Shown: in pieces, positions 43,578 through 52,446 of the stretch
How positions within the stretch are numbered: position 1 is the stretch's first letter
How the letters are laid out: each line of letters begins with the position of its first letter
Assembly (NCBI GenBank): GCA_956465555.1
Contig: OY101115.1
Span: 2,108,001-2,172,000, forward strand
Length of the DNA stretch: 64,000 bases
Reading direction: 5' to 3'
Source: Nitzschia sp. pyKryTriq1
Lineage: Eukaryota > Bacillariophyta > Bacillariophyceae > Bacillariales > Bacillariaceae
Notes under the pieces: generated by a model
Told to the model about the DNA's origin: nothing
What the model saw: only the letters and a program-made list of their open reading frames with translations
The model's database searches: none
Program-made: the position numbers and the translations under genes

Positions 43578-45296
43578 ATGGGAGAAGAAAAGAAAGAAGT
43601 CGAGCAGGACAAGCACGAACCCAGTGCGGCTCGTCGCCGACAACTGCGGGAAGCGGACGCCAACAGCGGCACCATCCCCACCGTCAGTAATTTCTTCCCC
43701 ATTGAACGCTACTATGAAGCTTCCGACAAGGTCTTGCAAACGTTCCAAACCGCCTTTGAGAAGAAACGACTGGATGAAGCCTATGTGTATGGGATGCGGT
43801 ACTGCACGTTTTGTGTCAAGGGAATTGTGAACCACGATTATTACAATTCCTCCAAATTTGCCGCACGAAAAGCGCAGACGAATCAGCGGGTGGACGCGGT
43901 GCTCACGAAATTGGAGCAAGTGGCCGAGTGGATGGATCAAGAGGAGATTGAAAAGGAGGCTCGTCGACAGGCGATTTTAAAACGTCAAAGGGAAGAGCGT
44001 TTACGGAAACAAAAAGAACTGGAACAACAACGGCTAGCGGATATTGAACGACGACTTGCCAAGCAGAAAGAAGCCTTTTCGAGTTTTCAAGGCGGCGAAG
44101 ATTGTAGGAATCAGGGTGAGAACGTCGAAGAGTCCGCAATGGCAAAGCTGCAACGCTTGAGTCAACCAGCAGTCGTAGCTATACCACCACCACCCGGAGA
44201 CGCTGGCAGCAAGAAACGAGTCTCCTTTCAGCAGCCAGCAGAGCCGGACGGGCATTCATTTGCCAGTGTCGCCTCCTTTGACGCGAATGCTGCATTGCCA
44301 CCGCCAATGCTACCACCAGATTTGAAAGACGAGGATGAAGGAGATCTTCCTCCACCAGCTTCTTCCGATGCGGTGACGCCTCCTAGTTATCAGGAAATTA
44401 TTGCCAGGCAGTCCTACTTTGGTCCAGGGACAGTCAGCAGGAAATCATCGTCTTCTAATGATTCTACCACGATGACGTCAACTCCTCAAGCGCCCAGTTA
44501 TGACTCCATTATGAAACACCACAAACCAGAGAAAAAGAGTACCCCGAAAAAGAAACTTTCGATTCGGGAGTATGTTTCTCAAGCGTCACGGCGGTATCGA
44601 GAGTATCTCCAGAGGGGAAAGATTCAAATCAGCACTCTCAATACGTATCAAGGTCGCGTCTCAGGATCGACCAATGGTTGTACAGTTATTTCGGCGTGTG
44701 TTGTCTCCAAACATTTACAAGGAAGAGGGATCACGGATGTGGAAGTTCAATCCATTATTGATAAAGAATGCGTGCCTCTTTTGAGAACAATCCGAAACAA
44801 ACTCGGTCTGGGCGGAGGATCCTTGATTATTCCCTCGGACGTGCATGATCACATGGTCGATCACAATTTATTGTATCAGCACAAGTTTGTTGGTGCAGCG
44901 GGGGGCAACATTTGCGACCCCAATCATTTGCAGGAAGTCTACAAAATGCTACTAGGCGAAGCAGGCAAGACGCAACACCTCAAGGCAGGAGCGACGTTGT
45001 TCTTCCGAGAGCACGTCATTAGTATTGTCAAATTCCCTACCTCTCCGACGGAAGCGGTCTATGATTTGGTGGATTCTTTGCCCATGGTCAATGGTCGGGC
45101 CAGTCGGACAAGATGCGACTCGATGAAATCACTTCAGGTCTTGCTGGAATGGTACACGAGTCATAAATTTTCGGATTCCAATATTACCTACATGGAACGA
45201 AACAAATGGGACGACAACATGGCCGACTTTGATCCCCGTGTCTTTCAGGCCTTTGTCTGGGCCGATCTACCAAAACCAGCTCCAGAGCAGAAATAG
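43578..45296 (+). CDS. USP8-dimerisation-domain protein with putative Cys-His-Asp peptidase domain
   Basis: 572 aa, single exon. Residues ~36-120 match the USP8/AMSH dimerisation (MIT-like) domain: FFPIERYYEASDKVLQTFQT, LDEAYVYGMRYCTFCVKGIV, HDYYNSSKFAARK. A charged coiled coil (residues 125-180) follows, as in AMSH, then a Pro/Ser-rich linker. The C-terminal 220 residues are neither JAMM nor USP. They carry GSTNGCTVISACVV with Cys368, FREHVISIVKF with His479, and YDLVDSLPM with Asp496/499, an order and context like papain-fold cysteine peptidases, ending DFDPRVFQAFVWA. Family AMSH and USP8 act on ubiquitin at endosomes; a deubiquitinase role here is inference. The ATG is in good context (GCCATGG). 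Converges on the vWA gene 163 bp away. Confidence 0.8.
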   Translation: MGEEKKEVEQDKHEPSAARRRQLREADANSGTIPTVSNFFPIERYYEASDKVLQTFQTAFEKKRLDEAYVYGMRYCTFCVKGIVNHDYYNSSKFAARKAQTNQRVDAVLTKLEQVAEWMDQEEIEKEARRQAILKRQREERLRKQKELEQQRLADIERRLAKQKEAFSSFQGGEDCRNQGENVEESAMAKLQRLSQPAVVAIPPPPGDAGSKKRVSFQQPAEPDGHSFASVASFDANAALPPPMLPPDLKDEDEGDLPPPASSDAVTPPSYQEIIARQSYFGPGTVSRKSSSSNDSTTMTSTPQAPSYDSIMKHHKPEKKSTPKKKLSIREYVSQASRRYREYLQRGKIQISTLNTYQGRVSGSTNGCTVISACVVSKHLQGRGITDVEVQSIIDKECVPLLRTIRNKLGLGGGSLIIPSDVHDHMVDHNLLYQHKFVGAAGGNICDPNHLQEVYKMLLGEAGKTQHLKAGATLFFREHVISIVKFPTSPTEAVYDLVDSLPMVNGRASRTRCDSMKSLQVLLEWYTSHKFSDSNITYMERNKWDDNMADFDPRVFQAFVWADLPKPAPEQK

Positions 45297-45459
45297 AAGA
45301 AGTGTGAAGGGTACAGTATTGTAGTTACTTTTTTGGACTACTCGAGTCACTACCTGAAAGTGACTTTGGCAATTTATTCTTCTACTTCTATTAGTAGGAT
45401 TAGCGGGTATATTATCTTCACTTCACTACAGTACTCAGTACTGCCAATGGGATCCTGCG

Positions 45460-46779
45460 TTACATGATACTACATTTCTCCTCGGAATTTCCATCCGCAG
45501 CGTGTTTGTAGAACTTGTCCAGCTTCTTCATGTCCACCCAGTGAACGAATCGTTTCTTCGTGGGATTCCACAAGACTCCCGCATCCTTGTTCCATTCGTC
45601 AACTTGTTTGCGGAAATGAACGTAGGACATTTGATCTTGCGGCTGATCGTGCAAGAATATTATTCGCAAGACTTCGGCAGACTCAGCCGCCGTCAATGCT
45701 CGCCTGGAAAGCGCTTCCAAGACGGGCTTGTGAATCCCTTGTTCTCGACACAAATGCAAAGGATATCCATAATGCAACCATGGATTGTATTTCTGCACCT
45801 GTTCGCATTCACTCACATAGACATCCAACACTTGAAGGGAGCCCATGTCGGAGGGCAATCTTTGATAAAATCCCACAACCCGCTCTTCGTCCGTCAATAA
45901 TCGAATCACCACTTGCACTGGCCATTCCATAAGTTGCTGTAAAGTCATCAAAAATTCGGAAACAATTTGCTGGTTTTCCATCCCATCCGCATCCGTCGGA
46001 ATCGAATCTGTGCAAACGGAGATGACCAAGCGACGCGATTCTGCCTCTAATTGTGGCAATATTGCTTGAATGGCTGGAAGAAGCTCTTGTAAATGATAAT
46101 GAATAGGGGTTGGAGCCCCTGTTGGTCGGATTTTGTGCAGGAGCGCTTTGAGACGGGAGACTTCTTCGTTGGACGAGTGGTGTTTGCTGGCACTCACTCC
46201 CAACTGTTGAGGGCCCACTTGGGCACCCGGATCCAGTAAAAAGCGAATCGCCATGGGCGTTTGCACCCATGCGGCAAGTTCCGCATGCCATCTCAAGGCC
46301 GAGGAAACTTCCTGCCATCGACTGCAATGCACAATTTCCACCTTGCCGTCCTTGGTTTGGGTCACAATATGACCATCGTCTTGATGCATCGTACCACTAT
46401 TATCGACTAACCAAATGCGAAGAGGGAAATCGCGCGTATGCTGTAACAACAAGGCAGCCAACCCCACGGGAAATCCTTGAGATTGCAATATTTGAATGCG
46501 CTCTTCTTCGGTCTCAGTATTGTTGAGTGTACTAATACGTTGACGCTGATGATAGAGTCTCCAAAGAAATTGCATGTCCAGAGGGGCACATCGTGACTGG
46601 TGAATAGCTGACGACGGAGGCTGTGATAAGTTAGGTGAACTTTGTGTTGCCCGGTGACGAGCGGTGTGTGATGTTGTGTGGGATTCCCGCGTCTGCCGCG
46701 ACATTTCTCGAGACGACTGTCCTCTCGGATACGTCGAAAAATTAGCGGTGGCTGCTCCGTCAGATGTTTGATACATCAT
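45460..46779 (-). CDS. von Willebrand A-domain protein with C-terminal CaaX box
   Basis: 439 aa from the ATG at 46779 (MMYQTSDGAATA). The frame is open upstream to 46830 and beyond without an ATG, so a 5' exon is possible. The vWA fold is indicated by FPLRIWLVDNSGTM with a MIDAS-like DNSGT at residues 126-130, a helical LLPAIQAILPQL, RRLVISVCTDSIPTDADG (beta strand with conserved D) and WPVQVVIRLLTDEERVVGFY. A C-terminal domain (WLHYGYPLHLCREQGIHKPV, DQMSYVHFRKQVDEWNKDAG, FVHWVDMKKLDKFYK) follows. The last four residues are CSIM, a farnesylation-type CaaX box, so membrane attachment is likely. The N-terminal 70 residues are Ser/Thr/His-rich. Similar multi-gene vWA families are known in diatoms; function unknown. 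Confidence 0.78.
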   Translation of the reverse strand: MMYQTSDGAATANFSTYPRGQSSREMSRQTRESHTTSHTARHRATQSSPNLSQPPSSAIHQSRCAPLDMQFLWRLYHQRQRISTLNNTETEEERIQILQSQGFPVGLAALLLQHTRDFPLRIWLVDNSGTMHQDDGHIVTQTKDGKVEIVHCSRWQEVSSALRWHAELAAWVQTPMAIRFLLDPGAQVGPQQLGVSASKHHSSNEEVSRLKALLHKIRPTGAPTPIHYHLQELLPAIQAILPQLEAESRRLVISVCTDSIPTDADGMENQQIVSEFLMTLQQLMEWPVQVVIRLLTDEERVVGFYQRLPSDMGSLQVLDVYVSECEQVQKYNPWLHYGYPLHLCREQGIHKPVLEALSRRALTAAESAEVLRIIFLHDQPQDQMSYVHFRKQVDEWNKDAGVLWNPTKKRFVHWVDMKKLDKFYKHAADGNSEEKCSIM

Positions 46780-47109
46780 GAGATGGAGACTCGGAGCCAC
46801 GGCATGCGATGATGCGGGGTGCAAGTCCAAAATAGATGTGAATGATGAAGGAGTTCGTTTCGTTTCAGCGGAAGTGTTCTTGCTTTTGCTCGAAGATGTG
46901 GCTTTTGTGTTTTGAGTTTCTCTTCTCTCTTCTCTGCTGGGGGGTGGGGAATAATGCGCGCGTTCTCATCAACAATTGAAAACACTCGTTACTGCGCAGA
47001 GTTACAGTACCTGGTACCAGTACCTGGTACCCTTCGGCCGGCCGGTAGAAAATACTGACTAATAAGACTGCACTGGATTGGACTACTTGGACTAAAAATA
47101 CAAGGTACA

Positions 47110-47480
47110 AGCATGGGGAGAGTCACTAATGAAGCATACATGAAGAGTATGTTGAGATGCAACTGATTGGAACCTGATAAAGCTTCCTTGATCGATGAGG
47201 GTTCATTGGCTTCGGTAAGTAGGACCTGATCTGCACATGCAGCGACAGTGTCTTGATCCTCGTTATCTGACACTTCGTTTTGAGCTGGGTGTGTTTCGGT
47301 TTCGGGTGACTTGAAGCGCACACCAAAATTCAATCTTGCGAGCTCTCGTTCAGCCTTGGTGCTCTGTGGTGCAGTTAGGTTTGTAATTCCTTTACTTTGG
47401 GTTCTCGGTGCTTCTGTCCTCCCTGTTTCATCCCTCCTGTCAGAAAAACAGGCAGGACATCTACTTGTCACCGCAACCAA
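47110..47480 (-). mobile_element. Ty1/Copia pol fragment (start of reverse transcriptase region)
   Basis: Fossil. On the minus strand a charged linker (ETETHPAQNEVSDNEDQDTV) leads into EANEPSSIKEALSGS, the segment that opens Copia reverse transcriptase (EPxxxKEAL). The piece stops soon after, so the element is truncated and not functional. It faces a second fragment on the plus strand. Confidence 0.55.
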
Positions 47481-47489
47481 GACCGAACT

Positions 47490-48060
47490 GAAGCTAGCTG
47501 ATAATACGGTACTGGAGGAATTCCCCTATCAATCGAACATGATCCCGATGATGTTGCCAACAACGACAATCACAATCGTTCGGCGGTACAAGATCCAGAG
47601 GGAGTGGACGATGCGAACGACGACGCCCCTGTACCGCAGATTCGAAATCCCTTTCGTTCAACCAAATCTCTCCCCCCGAACGAAGATGACGATTTATCCG
47701 TCGCAGAGGGAGTGGAGGACGATCCCCTCACCACGATCCCAGAAACGGACGAGAGCGACGAAGCTAAAGAGGGAGATCTAAACAACGAAGAGCAAGAAGG
47801 ACAAAAGGCAGACATCCTTACGAAGGGACTAGTACGCGACAAATTCGAGGCAATAAGGAAGCTACTATGTGGTTCTTGGTAGTTTCGCACGAGAGGGAGT
47901 GTTGAGATGAAGCGTTCTCACTACCCATTTCTACATATGAATCATACATACGAACATACATACGGTCATTATGAAGCGAAGCGTATCCAAAATTCCGAAA
48001 CAACAGAAACATCGACAATGGCACAATTATCTTTCGCAACAACAATCTAATCTATAGCAT
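47490..48060 (+). mobile_element. Ty1/Copia 3' end: RNase H tail, polypurine tract and LTR-like sequence
   Basis: Fossil. The plus strand ends a polyprotein-like frame at 47882 with KADILTKGLVRDKFEAIRKL, the classic C-terminus of Copia RNase H (ADIxTKxL...KF...R..L). A purine-rich stretch (about 47891-47900, GAGAGGGAG) is followed at 47901 by TGTTGAGATG, the form of a Copia polypurine tract and LTR start. The right LTR edge is uncertain, somewhere before ~48100. Most of pol is absent and the remainder is broken. Confidence 0.65.
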
Positions 48061-48197
48061 ACATATTTCAAGCAATACAACCGTCTCTTCAAGCTGTAGA
48101 TCGTTGTATCTCAAGAACTACGAAGGTATCTTGGTTCTCTCAATATTCGTACCATACTCACCATGATAAAAGAAAAGTAGCGGTATGCCACAAGACC

Positions 48198-49628
48198 ATG
48201 AAGAGTATAAAGCGCTTGACGCTGCTCGTCATCTGCTTTTGCCTGGCGGCGATTTCGCAGTTGATTCGTCTTTCAGCGGTGATGAACCGAGTGCTTCCTC
48301 CCGAGTACCAAATGAAAATGATCTGGGACTGGGACCGGCCCTCCATCAACGAAGGTATCTCCAATGAAACGATCAGCGCGTGCCTACTGACGTACGATGA
48401 CAATCATTTCTTGATTGAATGGTTAGCCTTTCACTATCAGACACTCCCGTTGCGGCGTCTGATCGTCGCGACAGATCCGCGCTCTCGGACGTCGCCCTCT
48501 GAGATTCTTCAGAGGTGGGAAGTAGGAGTAGAGCCACCACTCATGAATATCACACAGTGGACCGACGATGATTACTTTCCACTTTCCTATCGGAGATCTA
48601 TTTTCAAATCGCGCAAATACAACAACACGACCGACAAGCTGGTATTGATGCATCGGTACCGGCAACGATTCTTCTATCTCAAGTGCATGCAAACATTGCA
48701 ACGAGAACATGATCAAGAAGTTATGGTGAAATCATCCTCTAGTAGACAACGGAAAAATTGGGTCGCCTTTATTGATGTGGACGAGTACTTGTTCCCCAAT
48801 CGCAATTGGGATTATAAATTCTTACTCCCTTCCCGGCACCAGACAAACGGCGTCACGGTGGCACAATTGCTATATCGACTGCAAAACTCCAGAAATTTCC
48901 AAGGACCCTGTATAGGGCTACCAAAACTCTTGTTTGGCACCAAGATGGACGACGACGACGAAAACAACAACAACAACAACAACAAAGATCCTCACTTGCT
49001 GGCACTACTACTCGATGGTTCCAATAACACTTCTTTTTCTACCGAAGTGCACACCAATGCTGATGATAATGCCGACAACCAGCTACCACGACTGCTAACT
49101 TGGACTTGGAAATGGCATGAAGCGCTACAAAATCATGCCAGCAACAAGGCTGGAAAAGCAATCATTGATTTGTCACGAGTATCGCCGAATGTCATTCAAC
49201 TGGAGCAAATTGATGTCCATCGTCCCGTTATGAATTGTTGCACGATCGAGCAAATGTGGACCAGCAACACGGATTCTCCACTAGTCCTTCATCATTACGT
49301 GGGAACCCTGGAACAATTCACTTTTCGTAGCGATCCTCGGGAAGGCAAACGAACGCCCTCCAAGTATCTGGAATACCAAAATGTCAATTTCAGCACCGTT
49401 CATCCTGGGGATAGTCGTCAATGGCTGGCGGATTTTGTCCAAGCAGTGGGCATGGAGAAAGCAAAAATGTTGCTCAAAGGAGCGGGTCAAGTCGACAAGA
49501 GTGCTCCACCCGTCTTGTCAGCGGAAGAATCATTTCAAAAACTCGCGGATGGCATCTTTCCCGGAGGTTTGGAGAGTGCTGCTACGACTCCTACTACCCC
49601 TCTATTGCGACGTACGACATCGACGTGA
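48198..49628 (+). CDS. GT92-like type II membrane glycosyltransferase
   Basis: 476 aa, single exon. Residues 5-25 (RLTLLVICFCLAAISQLIR) form a signal anchor, giving a Golgi type II protein. The luminal catalytic region has ACLLTYDDNHFLIEWLAFHY and QTLPLRRLIVATDPRSRT, the opening of GT92/DUF23-like enzymes, and the metal-binding WVAFIDVDEYLFPN (Asp193, Asp195, Glu196). Later VDVHRPVMNCC-like QIDVHRPVMNCC and LVLHHYVGTLEQF are typical of the diatom members of this group. An Asp/Asn run (residues ~253-263) is a low-complexity insert. N-linked glycan or cell-wall polysaccharide synthesis is plausible; donor and acceptor unknown. Converges on the hydrolase gene 134 bp away. Confidence 0.82.
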   Translation: MKSIKRLTLLVICFCLAAISQLIRLSAVMNRVLPPEYQMKMIWDWDRPSINEGISNETISACLLTYDDNHFLIEWLAFHYQTLPLRRLIVATDPRSRTSPSEILQRWEVGVEPPLMNITQWTDDDYFPLSYRRSIFKSRKYNNTTDKLVLMHRYRQRFFYLKCMQTLQREHDQEVMVKSSSSRQRKNWVAFIDVDEYLFPNRNWDYKFLLPSRHQTNGVTVAQLLYRLQNSRNFQGPCIGLPKLLFGTKMDDDDENNNNNNNKDPHLLALLLDGSNNTSFSTEVHTNADDNADNQLPRLLTWTWKWHEALQNHASNKAGKAIIDLSRVSPNVIQLEQIDVHRPVMNCCTIEQMWTSNTDSPLVLHHYVGTLEQFTFRSDPREGKRTPSKYLEYQNVNFSTVHPGDSRQWLADFVQAVGMEKAKMLLKGAGQVDKSAPPVLSAEESFQKLADGIFPGGLESAATTPTTPLLRRTTST

Positions 49629-49762
49629 CACACTCCTTGCGCCAATGCGGTACCGACTTTGTAGACTAAACTAAAGTTGTACTCCTGTGCTGTTAGTGCT
49701 GATTCAAAAAAAGATTCTATTGCCATGTTGGCATACTCATTAGAGAGTGATCTAGCAAGAGT

Positions 49763-51186
49763 TTATTGCTTCTTCGTTTTGCTGCGCTCCAATACCCAAT
49801 TGATGGAATCGTTGAAGACGACGTCAATGTTCTCATCGAACTCTCCACATAGCAAAGAGTGGAACATTCCATCGTAGAGACGCAACGTCTTGTCCTGAGA
49901 CTTGGACTCTTCATAGAGGGATTGAGAAAGCTTGGGATCGGTGATTCGATCCAGGCTCCCATGCTGCACCAAGAACGGAGCATTGAAATTCTGCAAATCA
50001 TTGGAAATGTGAATCGTCACGTCCAAGAGCTCTCGTGCGGTCGCTAAACGTGGTTTGCGGACGTAATCCATTGGGAATGCGGTCAACATGGCTTGCTTTA
50101 GAGGGCGGACTGACAGGTCAATATCAATGCCTTGCGATGGGGCAATGGGCAAGTAACCAAGTGTGGACGCCGTTCCCTTGGGTCCTGCCAGCTTTCGAAA
50201 GAGGTCAATGACCCACTGCGGTGGTAGACAGTCCTCTCCAATCTTACACATGGGAGCAACAAATACTACTCCACGGAACAATTTGGGATTGCGGTTGTAG
50301 GTACAGTAGGCGCAGGCTCCTCCCATCGACTCGCCCATCAAGAAGATGGGCGTTGATGGGAATCGACGACGAGCGGTTTGTTCAAAATACTCGGATGTGT
50401 CATCAATGAGCTTATCCCAGTCTGTGATCAGACCCAAATATCCGTCGCTCCGTCCGTGCCCCTCGTATTCAATGATGACCACCGCGATCCCCTTGCGAAC
50501 CATGCGGAAAAATTCCTTTCGACGAGTGAGAGTGGGAAAGTCAGTGTATCCGTGGCAATAGCAAACCACAGCCTGAATTGGTTGACCATCATCCGGAGTA
50601 AGAATATTGGTCATTAATGACATGCCTCTGGAAAAAACCAAAAACCAAAAACAAAACAGACAACGGTGTCAGTCCATGATGACTACTCTATGCGAACGCA
50701 TCAGCACATGGTGAGACCTCGCAGCATGTGGACGTACCTTCGGTTCACCCAGTACGATTCTTCCACTTTCACTCCTCTAGGAATCTGTCGGAGGGGAGCA
50801 GTAAGTTGATCCTTTCGTTGAAACTCCTTGAGAAGCCTTCGGCGCGACGAAGGCTCATCGTTGACGCGGAAGAAGTATCGTTGAAGCCTGGCGGCGCACC
50901 ACACAAATAACAAGGCGAGAGGAGTCCAGATATTCGCCAGGACGACGATCACAGCACCAAAGGCAAAGACAGTTGTTGTGTGGAACAGTGGAGGCGGTTC
51001 ATAGGTTTGAACCTGACGTCTTTTGGGTGGTGACACTACTGGTTGTTGCGTCGTGGTGACTTCGATCGGTCTTCTCGATCGAGGTGTACTACTACTTGCA
51101 TTAGTAACCTTTTGTTTCTGGATGGTCTCTTCCATTATTAACGACGCCTTTTTAAAGTTGTCGACACTTTTGATTCTGGGGCTCAT
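49763..51186 (-). CDS. Alpha/beta hydrolase, monoacylglycerol-lipase type, membrane anchored
   Basis: 437 aa from exons 51186..50738 and 50627..49763 (110-bp GT-AG intron, phase 2, restoring VNRR-GMSLMT). Hydrolase core: CYCHGYTDFP (oxyanion region), YEGHGRSDGY, nucleophile elbow GESMGG with Ser at about residue 250, acid in HGSLDRITDP and His in LYDGMFHSLLCGE. These are the marks of the lysophospholipase/monoglyceride lipase group. One or two hydrophobic helices at residues ~73-100 (VFAFGAVIVVLANIWTPLAL) follow a Ser/Thr/Pro-rich N-terminus, so the enzyme is probably anchored to a membrane. It likely hydrolyses acylglycerol or similar lipid esters. Confidence 0.88.
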
Positions 51187-52446
51187 GTTGACTATCGATG
51201 TGACTCTATGCTATTCTTTGAGGAGATAATGTAAAATTATGACAATGATGAGGAGTCTGATCCTTTTTGTTCTATGAACGGAAGAATGATGATGTTTGGG
51301 TTTTGTGCACGCGAGATCGATTTTCTGTGAGAAAAAATAGGTCAGCTCCCGAACCTTGCCCGAACTTCTGAGAGGAGAAGACCTCGTCCAAGTCTTGTTG
51401 AAGGGTGACGCTTGCAATTTGCTTCGCCGGCGTCTGTTTTCGTAGAATTTCCATGGTTCTCGAACGACGCGGCACGTCGTTCTACCAGATGGCTGTCTAG
51501 CGAATTAGCTTCTTATTCTCCGCTCGTTCTTTAATCAGTATCTACTCTCGAGCTCGACAAATCGCGTCGCACCACGATGGTTCGTTCTTGTTTTCGACAC
51601 GAAATACCGGTGACTTTATACCCCTGACACAACGCAATAATTCAGACGCAATTTCTCCGTCATTCGCGCATCCACGTCGCCCCGCTCGCCAACTACGCTC
51701 TGACGAAAAAAACTCGTTGTCATCAAGTCATCGATCTTTGGTGGTGCGGTGGTGGCAACTTTGAGATCAACGTCGTCGTACCGGTATCTTTATCTCTGAC
51801 ACCTTACTTCGCTGCTGTCAGCCAGTGCACTTGCTTGATTGGGTGTCTTCGTCCTCTATCTCTCAACTATTTTGGATTACTGCAAAATTCTAGTACTCTT
51901 TTGATAGCATCCGTATTTATCTTTTTATTTCAAGTCTCTATTTACCGGTACTGATAATAGTAGGAGACGATCATCTTTACTTTCGAGTGGAGAAACGGTA
52001 AACGTCCCGGTACCGTACTGACCGTACAGTACCTGGTACTTGTACAGCATACCGGTACGAGGTAGGACGAGTAGTCTGGACGACTGAAACGACTACAAGA
52101 AAAAAATTCGGATGAGGGATGAGGGGATGATTGCGCGGGCGAAACCCGAATGAAGGTCAACGATCCAGATCGATGCGAGATGCCCGCAATTCTCATCAAC
52201 GCGCGACGATCGACGACGATGAACGATGACGATGGAAATCCTCATTTTCTTGCACACTATCATACGAGTAACGTACTCGTGCAATCGATCGATCGATCGA
52301 TCGTGACTACGTGCAGCACAGACAGTCAGTGCTACAGACAGTACATACCGGTACCTCACACAATCCCTCCGATAGACCTCGAAACCAAAACCAACAAACT
52401 ACTCAAAACGGATTCAGAAGAAGAATTCCGTATCCATCATAAAATC
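51187..52446. other. Divergent intergenic region, 1.26 kb
   Basis: No supportable gene. A GTAC palindrome cluster lies at 52005-52062 and a GATC microsatellite at about 52284-52303. The frame of the HECT ligase remains open up to 52150 across both, which I regard as chance. Confidence 0.45.

Larger units (their letters stand above)
46780..48197. other. Divergent intergenic region with Copia fossils
   Basis: 1.4 kb between the vWA and glycosyltransferase starts. GTAC palindromes occupy 46985-47035. From about 47110 to 48060 it is built of two Copia pieces in opposite orientation (listed separately). The last ~130 bp before 48198 look like ordinary 5' sequence. Confidence 0.5.

Noticed and set aside
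52150-52446. 99-residue N-terminal extension of the HECT ligase
   Set aside because: Crosses a GATC microsatellite and GTAC repeats; the ATG at 52447 gives the conserved UBE3C start.
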